Part shown: positions 19,828-30,776 of the stretch, piece after piece
Layout: the number at the start of each line of letters is the position of its first letter
How positions within the stretch are numbered: position 1 is the first letter of the stretch
Source of the DNA: Astrothelium macrocarpum
Taxonomy: Eukaryota; Ascomycota; Dothideomycetes; Trypetheliales; Trypetheliaceae
Length of the DNA: 64,000 nucleotides
Direction: 5' to 3'
Assembly (NCBI GenBank): GCA_021030915.1
Contig: JAGEMR010000070.1
Coordinates: forward strand, 94,274 to 158,273
Position numbers and translations under genes: made by a program
Notes under the pieces: generated by a model
What the model was told of the DNA's origin: nothing
What the model saw: the letters and a program-made list of their open reading frames with translations, nothing else
The model's database searches: none

Positions 19828-22685
19828 GATGAGAGATGGTTCCAATACAATGAAGCTTGATGTAACGAGAGGAGCAGTTCAGGTGGTATATCAGCCGTTT
19901 GAATGGAACGATCGAAGTCGACCTAGGACTTAGTGGAGTGTAGAGCTGATATACCCCAGGATCCGCTGATCCATTGCCGGATTAGGCAGTAACCAGCCTC
20001 ATACGAAGCCGTGAGATCAGAACTGGACCTTCAACAGGATTTGTCTGCAGCTCAACTAGTAAGTGACTGGGTAAATCTGCTCGATTCTGTAGTCCTGCTG
20101 AACCACCACATACGGAGTGGAGCACCTCACATTATCAAAATTCGAGAAACAAAAGGTTGGAACAGAAAGGAGGAGGGTAAGAAGCTTCCAGGAAGAAAAA
20201 GAAATGATCTGGCTTGGCGATAGGCTTGAGCCTCCCGCATTTTATGTGCAAACGAGTTGCAGCTCGTGATACTGCTTACCGCGTTCGATGCAACGAACGA
20301 TTTCGACGCACGTATGCGCGCCGAATATCGCACGGCATATGCTGTGCCTCGGAGGTCGGCTGCTGTCCAGTGAATGGTAACATTACGAGGCTATGAAGTA
20401 GAGATTATTATAGTGTGCCGTATGAATTGAAATGAGGCTATTGTTCTTCCAGTTGCCTCGTTCGCCTACCTTAATCAAGTTGTGAGCAACAAATTTATGC
20501 CGATCAGTGCAACCCAGGCCAATGATCATGATGGCGCTACCTTATCTATAGGTACCCACCTCTAGGTACGTTAGGCAAAATCAATGATGGCTCGCGCCGC
20601 GTATGCGTGTTTTTTTGTTGTATCGTGACAAACTAACAATCTTAGTGCGTCATCTCGGAACGAAGAGTGCACCGTGCTGGCCGCTCAAATTTAGCTAAAA
20701 TGCCTCAACTGCATGGTGCGGGACAGTGTATGGGTCGGCTTATGCATTCAGATTTGTTCGAAGAGCCAGGGGCGTGATGCGGTTGCAACCTTTCAACCCA
20801 AAGCGAAATTTGTACTGTTATAAACGATCAGAATTTTTGGTTATCTTCATACACAGATAGAGCGGACGATCGTTGACTAAATTTGTTTTGTTGTTGAGTA
20901 AGTTTTATTACAGGTACAATGACCGTTTCTCCAAAGTAAACTTCAAGCGTTGGCGAGGCGCGGATCACTAGTTCTGTTGCGCCTTTTTCCGTAAGTTTCT
21001 CAAGAGAGTAAAGGCAGGTCTAAGCTAGATAATTTCCAACTCTTCTATACGATTTTGATCCTATGTGCTACGTATTCATTTTCTTGGAAACTGCTGGCAT
21101 CTTTGGAGTCAGACGTATTAAGAATTGCTTTTTTATGAATGTGTATGCATATGCATGCATAGGCCAATGCAAAGAATTTATTCAGAACGTAGTCACAATT
21201 CAGGGACAGCAGGGCTATTTATACCCGAATTTAAGGACTAGCTCGAACCAGATATCCTTCATTACTCTGCATAAATTCGTAATCCATTCATAAATATGTG
21301 TATTCATGCTTATTCAATTCATCAGGTTCTCAACACGCCTGTCTGCAATTTTCAGCGACGACTTTCAAAGCTATTTTTGCCATGAGTGCTGCGCGCGGGA
21401 ACGGTCATTTTCGGTATCGCCGATTTCTGGGATCTTGTGATTTTGAATACGGCCGCGATAGTAGCAATAAGAGCATTCCGAGTCGTTTAATGATCTTATT
21501 GTATTGGTAAATTTGAATGATATTAGAGTCATCGCTTTATACTGAGCTATTTCCTCATCGAACCGTAAGACTTGCGGGTGGCAAGTCGGAAAGATGAATA
21601 GAAATATGCGGAAAATGTAACCACTATTGCGGCAAGAAAACGACGGAAACCATCGTTCTTGCGACGAAGTGATGAATATGGAGCAACATGTATATTGGGC
21701 TCGGTTTGGCCATTGACTCAATAAGTATGAGCTTTCATTGAGATGTCTGTTACCATATTGATAACCGAGTCGCTCACTCCTTTTCCAGAGCGGCGCATTT
21801 TCTGATGAGGAAATCTGACGACAGCCGTTCACTTTGATAGCACTAGCAAGCTCAGGATTTGAGGTTTTTGTATATGTTATCGGATCAGCATATGACTTCG
21901 CATGTTTGCTTTATTTCTTACTTCTCATGATATATGGCACAACCTGAACGACCCGCCCACCGGAGACATGCATTAATGTATGAGAAGCAAGTTGAGGACG
22001 ACTTGGTCCAGAGAGGAGAAGACAAGTGTACAAGGATGTCAATATCTTGTTTGTGTATACTGGTGATCTTTCAAAGCTACACTTGCATGGTGATTTTCGA
22101 GAGACCATAGCGTAAACGAAGCGGTACAATGCTACACATTCTTTGTGCAACATTGACAGCTAGTCTGAATTTTGAGTTCAAACTTTCATTTGAAGCGAGA
22201 TCTTTCTTCAGATGCGAATAAACAATCTTTGACTGCAGCATGCTTTGAGCGGGTTTCGAGCCAGTTGAGGTTGGGACAAAAAATGCAGATGGAAAATGTT
22301 GTTACCCCCCGTCGTTGATTTAAGCAGCTAGCTTTGCAAGCTGGGGTTTGTCATAGATTGAAACAAGTCTCCGATCACAACTTGCACATCTAATCTGTTT
22401 CAGGAATGGGTCTTTTGATCGCTCGGACTCTTCCGAACACATCTGACATCAATTTGTAATTAGCCGCCGTGAACATGTTCATCTCACCCACGTATGCTGC
22501 GCCGCGCATGAATGTTTAGATCTTGGAGAAGGGAGTGTTTGGCCACGCGCTTTCAATGCGTACGCCAATTTAGCTATTGCGAGAGGAGAAAGCGTTGGCC
22601 GATTTGCCGGACTTTGGTACCAGTGCTCAGAGTACCTCATCATCGACCTCTCGCATGCCCGGACAAGCAGAGCCGCACGTTTGTC
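19828..22685. other. Gene-poor intergenic region
   Basis: About 2.9 kb with no supported gene. Reading frames up to about 150 codons exist (such as the minus-strand frame 21371-21832) but lack initiation context, family features or plausible splicing. CTAGGTACGTTAGG-like sequence near 20563 resembles promoter motifs elsewhere in the window. The upstream part is the promoter of the methyltransferase gene, and the last few hundred bases that of the DUF255 gene. Confidence 0.45.
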
Positions 22686-25258
22686 ATGGCTACATCTGGC
22701 CATGTATCGCCGCAAAATGTTGACCTGAAGCTCATAAATCGTCTGAATGAAAGCCGAAGTCCATACGTAAGGCAATCTCCGCCTTAAATACAAATCACGC
22801 ATGAGCGGTATTCGCTGCTAACACAAGTCTACTATTGTAGGTTCGAGGGCACATGGAGAACCCAGTTGCATGGCAGATGTGGACTGCGGAGTCTTTAGCT
22901 CTTGCTAAAAAGCACAATCGTCTTCTATTCGTCAGCATAGGATATTCGGCATGCCACTGTACGTGGGAGCGAAATCTACCAATCATCGCCGTTGCGATAC
23001 GGGCTCGATGGGCTGACTTTACGAAGGGTGTCACGTTATGGAGCGCGAATCCTTCTCTCATCCTCTCATTGCCGATTTACTCAATCAAAGCTTTATTCCC
23101 TTGAAATTGGATCGAGAAGAACGTCCAGATATTGATCGGATATACATGAATTACGTTCAAGCTATCAGTGGTTCTGGCGGTTGGCCACTCAATGTCTTCC
23201 TCACTCCTGACCTCGAGCCTCTCTTTGGTGGAACGTACTTTCCAGGTCCGGGCTCTACAACCCCTGGCGCAGGTCGGATGAGTTTTGAGAACATCCTAAA
23301 CAAAATGCGGGAAGTATGGACGACCCAACAGGATAGATGCAGACAATCGGCAAAGGAGATCACTGAACAATTGAAAGCATTTTCACAGGAAGGAACGCTG
23401 GCACCTAAACAAACCAGACTCGATCAAGAAAAGGCAGACGAAGCAGATAATTTGGAACTGGAGCTGATAGAGGAAGCGTACCAATACTTCCAGCACAGAT
23501 TTGACAATGAGTTTGCAGGATTTGGAAGGGCTCCTAAATTTCCTACACCAGTCAATCTGCGGTTTCTCTTGCAACTGGGCCAGCAAGCAATACCAAGAGA
23601 ACAAGATGGTTTTTTAGGTCATAGAATAGGAGGGATCGAGATTCTGGACGTTGTTGGCGAGGCCGAATGTACGAAGGCCGGCAGAATGGCAGTGAGAACA
23701 CTCGAGGCAATGGCTCGAGGCGGCATCAAAGACCAGGTCGGGGAAGGCTTTGCACGATACAGCGTTACTCGTGATTGGGGCCTTCCACATTTTGAGAAGA
23801 TGTAATTCCGAACTCTGAGTCCAACATCAATCGATAGGGCAATAAAAGCGCTGACTACACCGTCTAGGCTTTATGACAACGCACAGCTTCTGCCAGCTTA
23901 TCTGGACGCATACCTGCTATCTCCAACTCCGCTGCTACGCGCAACTGTTCATGACATCGCTACCTATCTAACCACTCCGCCATTACATGCTTCCACTGGC
24001 GGATTTTACTCTGCCGAAGATGCCGATAGCCTTTCGTCTCCTGCAGATTCTGAGAAACGCGAAGGTGCCTTTTACGTTTGGACCCTCAAGGAACTTAAAT
24101 CGCTAGTGAATTCCGAACGAGATGTTGACGTACTGGCTCGTTATTACGGTATCAGGGAGAATGGTAATGTCGCACCGGAACACGATGCCCATGACGAGCT
24201 TATCAACCAAAACATCCTCTCTGTGGGCAGAGATCCTGAAATCATCGCAAAGGAACTCGGGATGAGCCAGAAGCAAGTCGAAAATATCGTCAGCGAAGGA
24301 CGGAGGAAGTTGAGAGACCACAGGGAAAAGACGAGGCCCAGACCAGCTTTGGATGACAAGATTGTAACAGCGTGGAATGGGCTTGCGATTGGAGGACTTG
24401 CGCGGACAGCCTCGGTGCTCGAGAGCTTGGCAGACGCTACGGAGGAGGACAAATCCAAAGCCAGGAGCTACAGACAAGCTTCGGAAAATGCTGCCGCATT
24501 CATCAGAAAGGAGCTGTACAATGACAAAGAAGGCACTCTCTGGCGCATCTTCCGCGAAGGTAGAGGCGACGCGCCTGCATTTGCAGACGACTATGCCTTC
24601 CTAATTAGCGGCTTGATCGACTTGTATGAAGCAACCTTTGACGATCAGTACCTTGCATTTGCAGATCGTCTACAGCGTGAGTTTGGCTTGCTCTGGATTA
24701 TCACCGACCACATTACTTACAAAGTGCTATGCAGAGTCGCAGATCTCCCTCTTCTACGATCCTCATCATTCTGGTTTCTTCTCTACCACGGCCGATGCGC
24801 CGGACTTGATACTCCGCCTTAAGGATGGCATGGACAATGCTGAACCCTCTACCAATGGTGTCACAGCTTCAAATCTTTACCGCTTATCGTCTCTGCTGAA
24901 TGACCCAGAATTCAACGGGATTCCATATTCAAAGTACGCCCAAAGTACGCTGGAGGCGTTCAGTGCGGAAATGATACAGCATCCTTACCTGTTCGTGGGG
25001 ATGCTAGACAGTGTGATTGCCAGTAATCTCGGTGTGAAAAGTATTATTATCACCGGACCCCAAGGGAAGGTAGCGCAGAAGATCAAAGAAATAAGATTAA
25101 AAAGAACAGGACTTTTAGAAACAGTGGCACGAATTGGTGGTGACTCCAAATGTGCGTGGCTGCAGGAACGGAACGAATTGCTAGCGAGCACGGACGAAAC
25201 CAAACCGGCTGTACAGATATGTGAAGCCGGAGCGTGCAAAGAAGAATTGATCCTTTGA
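22686..25258 (+). CDS. DUF255 thioredoxin-like / SPATA20 (YyaL) family protein
   Basis: Five exons: 22686..22766, 22841..22958, 23027..23801, 23868..24676, 24735..25258; 768 residues. All junctions are in phase and restore conserved sequence, for example SPY|VRGHMENPVAWQMW and SACH|WCHVMERESF. The N-terminal thioredoxin-like domain (DUF255) carries a CxxC pair at C65/C68, then LKLDREERPDIDRIYMNYVQ, GGWPLNVFLTPDLEP and GGTYFP. The remainder is the (alpha/alpha)6-like half, with GGIKDQVGEGFARYSVTRDW, HFEKMLYDNAQL, EDADS, DDKIVTAWNGLAI and AFADDYAFLISGLIDLYEA. The family is widespread from bacteria to man (SPATA20), with an uncertain, probably redox- or sugar-related role. The length matches the family. 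Translation starts at the ATG giving MATSGHVSPQNVDL. Confidence 0.93.
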
Positions 25259-25578
25259 TTAAACCCCAAGGGATACGAAGCGACGAATGGGCATGATTCG
25301 ACGATGAACTTGATGCATATGCACATGAAAGAGGTCAGCGACAGAACTCGTATAGAGCAGATAGAGATAATAAATGATATAGTAATCAGATCACTTGGCG
25401 GTTGTCCAATCTCACACAATAGAAACCTGACAGATTTTACTCTGACAGGGAACCTTTTGCCCGACCTTGATTGTAGACACAAGTTTTCCCTGATTGGCTG
25501 TTCGAACCTGAGAATTGAAAAATCCTACCCTACGGAGCTTGTTTATCGGTCGTCTGATTATATCTCATCCATGGAGAG
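25259..25578. other. Convergent 3' region
   Basis: 320 bp between the stop of the DUF255 gene and that of the RF-1-domain gene. Nothing coding seen; it presumably holds both 3' UTRs. Confidence 0.6.
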
Positions 25579-26318
25579 TCATGTCTTGTCTTTCGCGCCA
25601 TCCTTTTCATGGTCAATATCAAGGCCTTCAATAAGCCTCTGTGGCTGGGCCTCTCTTTCTGCATTGTCAAGATCATCTCCAATGTCAATCCGTTGGTCTG
25701 TCACACTTGATGTAGGATTCGTTTTCTCCTCATCTAGCAACCTGTATTTTCTTCGCTTTTTCTTATCCGCGCTTGATTTCTTCTTCCTAGCTATTTCTGT
25801 CTTGATTGCCTTTCGACTTTGGTCACCCAGCTGGATTTCCTCTAACTTTTCGGCAAGAACGCGACGGGCGATTTTGCGATTTTGGGTACGTGAACGTGTT
25901 TCTTGAGACTTGACGACGATCCCAGTGGAAAGATGTTTCAATTGAACAGCGGATGATGTTTTGTTCTTCACGTAGAGATTGACTTGGATCAGCTTCCGGT
26001 TGAAATGAATTTGAAAATCTTTGCTTCTTTGCGAAAGATTCCTTCCTCGCAAGAATAGATTTTAACAGCAGAGCTTTCAATAGAATGACCCACAATTTTC
26101 TGGCCACCAGGACCAGTGCCCTTCAAAAATGCCTCTTCGATTTCATTCTCATCCAATTTGGGCCGTGGCGGCATTTGCTTGACACCGCGTAGTGTTGATG
26201 TCCGAAAGCCATGTTTGGCAATGTTCACGAAAACAGTATTGCGGATGGGTACTGAAGAGCCCGTTCGGGAATGGAGTAAGGCGTTGAAGCAGGAAAACAT
26301 GCAGCGATTGCATTGCAT
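25579..26318 (-). CDS. Mitochondrial RF-1 domain protein (class I release factor-like)
   Basis: Two exons: complement(25579..25965, 26094..26318), 203 residues; the 128-bp intron (GTGGGT donor, GAAG acceptor) sits just after the GGQ loop, phase 0. The N-terminus is basic and rich in Arg and Ser, like a mitochondrial presequence. Residues 53-75 read PKLDENEIEEAFLKGTGPGGQKI, so the GGQ motif (71-73) that triggers peptidyl-tRNA hydrolysis is intact, followed by NKTSSAVQLKH and a very basic C-terminal helix with RKIARRVLAEKLEE and KKKRRKYRLL. The short length and absence of stop-codon-recognition domains fit the C12orf65/MTRFR and yeast Rso55 group, which rescue or release stalled mitoribosomes. 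A further Lys/Asp-rich tail follows. Confidence 0.88.
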
Positions 26319-26619
26319 GAATTCATTGACGGTTGGATAGTGCTGATTGTGGACGAAGAAGGGTGACGTGTTGTGGTGGCTTGGAAATCATCCCTGAATT
26401 GTTCTAGAAATTTATCTTCCAAATCACCAGGCTCCTTTCACCCGTTCACTCTGCCCTCCACTCGTTTTTCCAAATCTGGTTCTCGATTTCTCCTGATTCT
26501 TTAAATACGTTTCTTCGAATCCCTTCCTTGTGTGAGGCAAGCATTCACTCTGCCACGCTCAAGGTATACTCCTAGTTCACGGGACTTCTTATACATTCGC
26601 ACCCACTTCTTTCCTTGAA
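26319..26619. promoter_or_regulatory. Divergent promoter of RF-1-domain and SPTSS-like genes
   Basis: Compact 301-bp intergenic region between two divergently transcribed genes. The side next to the plus-strand gene is pyrimidine-rich (26440-26620), as in many fungal leaders. No specific binding site was identified. Confidence 0.45.
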
Positions 26620-27079
26620 ATGGATTTCGATTACTTGCCCTCTACGACCGCCGTCTGCACGACTCTGATAGCGTCGACCCTTGTTCTACTTCTGACTCCA
26701 GTCGTTCTCAAACCTACACAGTCCCTTCGTTGGCTTCAGCGCAAGCACTACCAATATGAAGTTACCTTCTCGTTGTACATGCTCACACCAACCGAGAAAT
26801 TCATCTTCAGTATGTGAAGCTTAACCAGCTCGCCGTTCATAGCCACTGTGAATATATGCGTTTTATTTAGCTGTTCGCTAATTGTTTGGTCCTTGCACTA
26901 TAGATTCTCTGCTCTTCCTCTTCCTATCCATGATCCTCATCGCTGCTTCTCTTTACCTTCCTGAGCACGTTTCAGAAATCACACGACGAGCCTTCTATTA
27001 TTATGCTGGAGAGTATCCTTCCACTAATGCGGCTGCTCCATTACCCAACGGCATTAGAAAGACAGCTGCCGCTATTTGA
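26620..27079 (+). CDS. Serine palmitoyltransferase small subunit-like protein
   Basis: Two exons, 26620..26809 and 26904..27079, 121 residues; the 94-bp intron (GTATGT donor, ACTATAG acceptor) splits the Asn codon of FIFNSLLF in phase 1. The segment YQYEVTFSLYMLTPTEKFIFNS with the following hydrophobic helix and LYLPEHV closely parallels human SPTSSA/SPTSSB (YQY, ALYMLEPWE, FNS, PQH pattern). These small ER subunits activate serine palmitoyltransferase, the first step of sphingolipid synthesis, and set acyl-CoA choice. Unlike the human proteins it has an extra N-terminal hydrophobic segment (about residues 10-30) and a C-terminal tail with a YYYAGEYPST stretch. The call rests on motif pattern and is a homology inference. 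Confidence 0.82.
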
Positions 27080-28404
27080 TGGAACGAAATTACGAGTAGT
27101 GCTCACTTGCAATTCATTGTACATTACTTTAACTTTGCTGTTGAACAGCAACTTGATACAGTGGTTGTGCTCTCAGTTGTCTGGAAGGTTGAGCAATTGG
27201 GGTAAAAAATCATAATTCCTCGCCCATGAGTGGAGACAATTGGGACAGAATCTGTACTATTGTGGCACGGTAAACAATTAGTATTTACTATACCTAGCGC
27301 ATTCCAGGGTTCGTTTGGACTGGCGTCCAAGGGCTGGAGTGCATCCGGAGTGACCATGATTGGGAATGTTGGACTACTCTATAAGTGTGTTGCATACGCA
27401 GTTCTTGTTTCTACCCATGAAGTGGCATCAGACCATATGGACTTTTGATAACATGCTGGCCTTTGGGGAGCTATGTTAGCAAAAAATTCAGAGATTTTTA
27501 TCACCATTTTTTGGTCACCCAAAGTTTGATTTTAATTTCTCAGCCCTTGTATTCTTTCCGCCAAGATCAGCCATTAAATTAATCAGGAAGGCTTTTACGA
27601 TGCAGTCATCATCGTCATCAGTTCACCTACAAGTCTTCGCCTAGTGCTCGTGAAGGCTGTTCTTCTCTACGTCAGGACGTAAAGTGTCAATTTGCTAAGG
27701 TGTAAGCACAGGCATGCTACAGATTTCTTCGGACCTATGCATACCTTTTCTATAAAACTCAATGGTCAGAGCACACTGCAATCAGGCTGAAGGCCTTGGG
27801 AATAGGAGAAAGCCATGGCCGGAGCCCTTTGATCAAGCTCTTAGTACAAATTTGAGAATATCAAAAGCCTGCGCAGTAGCATCTATTGCTCAACCTGCAA
27901 GGACCACGTGCTCAAGCTGTAGCAAAGAATCAAGCAGCAAGTCGGACAAGTTACTTGAGCGTCTGAGGCTCAAATTCAGAGGGATTGGAACGAAATAACT
28001 TGAAAGAGGCTTGCCGAAGTCTATGCGACTATCCAATACAATGAGTGCGGTCAGTAGCGAAATGATTAAGTGAATCGAATCCAGCTCATCAATTTGGACC
28101 TTCTCTGAGATCTTCGTTGCGATTATCATCTCCAGTTGATTATTTTGTATTCATAGACAGGCTGAAAAACTCCATAAAGCATATCTGCAGATAAAATCCG
28201 ATATTGTACAAGCGTTTGAGACCGACTCCTTATTGTTGAATGCTTCTAATTGTAAAATATTTTCTGAGCAGACCAATTGTTGTGAGAACCCCGTCTAAGC
28301 AAACGCTCTATTATAGCAAGCCCCGCAACCCCAAAGCGCGCCTGAATAATCAACGTTCTGTATATTCATCAAAGCCTATGAAACTCCAGTGGCAAACAGT
28401 TGCT
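27080..28404. other. Intergenic region, nothing recognised
   Basis: 1.3 kb between the SPTSS-like gene and the 3' end of the GT90 gene. Short frames below 80 codons only; no repeat, RNA gene or conserved exon could be supported. Confidence 0.5.
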
Positions 28405-29786
28405 TCAGTTTCGATAACATTCCTGTCCTTTGCAACCCCATTTCCTCCCGGTCATGACATACTGCTCCCAAGAGAGACCCCTCCAAATGCATTTGCCCTC
28501 GTCCTGTGGCTCTCCGTCTTCACAGATGCGTGGTTCCCAGCTCATCAATTCCTTCCAACTTCTGAACATACGGCGCCAGTAGCAGGCCTCGGCTGCAGGC
28601 GTCAGATAGCGATCTCGGAAAACCCGGACGGATTCTTCGGCAAGCTTCTCCGCTTCCTCTATGTTCACAGTGTAGTAATCCATTTTTGCTCTAAGGTCTG
28701 AATGATCCCGCTCAACCTGGATGAAGTTCTGGTTGGGGCCGGATGGCTGCAGGAGCGGATACCAATGCGTGATCCATTCGAGCTTGTGTGCAACAATGGC
28801 CGATCTGCAATTGAGAAGATATCGTAACCGACCGGACCAAGTCATGCCTTCGGTGTTGGCAAGAAATCGATAGCGACAGTGATCATGCATGGGGATGAGG
28901 CCCTCAAAGCTCACATCGCTCCATTCTTGACCTTCGCTAGCGTTGATGAGCGATTCTCGTCGAGGATCATGACCCTGAGGAGCGCCTCGCCAAAACAGTT
29001 TGTTTGTTTTTGCCATGAATCCGCCATCTTCCTCCGAAGCTTGAACCTTAGCAAGGAACTCGTCATACGATCCAACGGCAGGATGTGACCAATCGTTGAA
29101 CTCTGGCATCAGCCATTGTGCTTGATCATTTTGATGTCGACAGAAGCCCCATATTGTACGATTTTCGCTCCCACCTAGAGAATTGTCCGCTACATCAATC
29201 GTGAATTCGACATTGGGAATGACACTGGGGTCAGGTAGGGCGGAGATGGCACGGTAAATAGCAGCAACGCTTGCTATCGGTCGGTCAGGAACGTGACCTC
29301 CTTCAGTCGCCTCGAACGAGAGTATGCGTAACTGATAAGATGATTAGCCATGTTCCAGGTACCAGATCAGAATTCAACGCTTGAGGAACATCCTTAACGT
29401 ACGTGACCCTTGTATATCATCAGTCGTAATTGCGGCCTGGAGTGTTCGCCATCATGCCAAGGATTTATATCCGACTCTGAAAGACCGTTGGGGCTATTCT
29501 TCTTGTGCCAACTCAAGGCTCGATCGATTTCTTGATACTGATCTGGAAAAGCCACGTCGCATTGGGCGTCAGAGAGAGCATGATTCCGGCTGTCACGTTC
29601 TGAATTGAACTCCCATTTCGCCTGGGCATCATGATTGGAAAGTTGAGTCAGGGGCTTGCTGGGAATATCATCTTGACTTTTGACATGTTTGGCGCGAGGT
29701 TGTAGGTAATAAAATTCAACCAAAAATACACCGACGACAAGGACAAGCGCTGCCGTGAAGATAGCACGGTAGGAGGTCACAGTCAT
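28405..29786 (-). CDS. GT90 (CAP10-like) glycosyltransferase, type II membrane protein
   Basis: Two exons: complement(28405..29331, 29403..29786), 436 residues, joined by a 71-bp intron (GTACGT, GGCTAATC branch, ATCAG) in phase 0. The protein starts with a short cytoplasmic end and a single membrane anchor (about residues 6-28), as in Golgi type II enzymes. The catalytic part has the features of CAP10/DUF821 proteins: LPDPSVIPNVEFTIDVAD, then a KTNKLFWRGAP segment, RYRFLANTEGMTWSGRLRYLLNCRSAIV and WITHWYPLLQPSGPNQNFIQVERD, then a C-terminal helical region. Family members transfer xylose or related sugars onto glycans or capsule polymers (Cryptococcus Cap10 and Cxt1). The exact substrate is unknown. 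Confidence 0.9.
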
Positions 29787-30776
29787 TCTAGACGTAGAAT
29801 AAGGACAGGGAATAGATGTAAGTGAGGAGATCCGGCAGCAAGTTGACCATGATCGGTGTGTCGATGTCTTTGGTTTCGGAAACTATTGTTGCGTGCAGGT
29901 CCACTCAGGGGAGCACTGAAACATAAAAGCAGGGCTTAATCAGGGCGGTAAGCTACGCCACCTTCGGGGACCGTGCAGGAGATGGTACATAGGTACACAT
30001 GATCGAAGGCAAAGCTTGTAAAAAAGCAAGAATACAGTAGCACCGTAGCATTCCTATATTCGCTCGACCGTTGTCATCCTCAACAGATCATATCGACATT
30101 GGCTAGATGATTACCGTTTCTTTTGGTCCACTTCCCAAAAGTTAAAAATCATTTGAACGCTCATCCCATGAATGGAACGGAGAAGTCCATGCGCTGTTTA
30201 CTCAGCGCCGTGACTTGGTCGAATACTCCATGATCTATCCCGCTCTATCCGAGCGGCTCTTATCGAGCGAGACTCTCAGCTCATTTTGTTCAGCTACGCA
30301 GCTTTGCTGTGCTCGGAATCACGTATCACAATAGCAGACCGTATTTCTGGAACCATAACCGCCAACACTGATCACATTGAGTGATGCCTACATAGGAGCC
30401 CAGAAACTTACGCCGTTCTCCAACAATAACCTGAAAAGGGGCCTACAGCATGAACCTCGTGAAATGGATCCCAGACTGCGACTACTGGCACCAGTGATGA
30501 GTTCCGGCTTAACTTTCAATTGTGCAGTATTGTACAATTGCTTGCCAGTCTTATATCCTGGCATCCAGCCCACGAGTCTGAGCCACTCGCGTCTTAACAC
30601 TAACGAAAAGGTGCTAAAGATTGGCTGGCGATTTAAGATGTTTTCTTGTTCTAAAGAAAGTCGTTCCATCTATCCTTGTACTCAGCTCAGCGTTGTTCCA
30701 GAAATACAATCTTCCGTCTCTTCAGGTAGATCCACATTAAGCAGAGTCTTGACTTTTCCCCGCGCTGATTCCATCC
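29787..30776. other. Intergenic region, nothing recognised
   Basis: About 1 kb upstream of the GT90 gene and downstream of the AAA ATPase. A 166-codon plus-strand frame at 30377-30877 overlaps the end of the ATPase gene antisense and has no conserved features. Confidence 0.5.

Noticed and set aside
21371..21832. 153-codon minus-strand frame in the gene-poor region
   Set aside because: No family features, unusual Ser/Tyr/Cys/Phe-rich composition, and no splice-linked neighbours.
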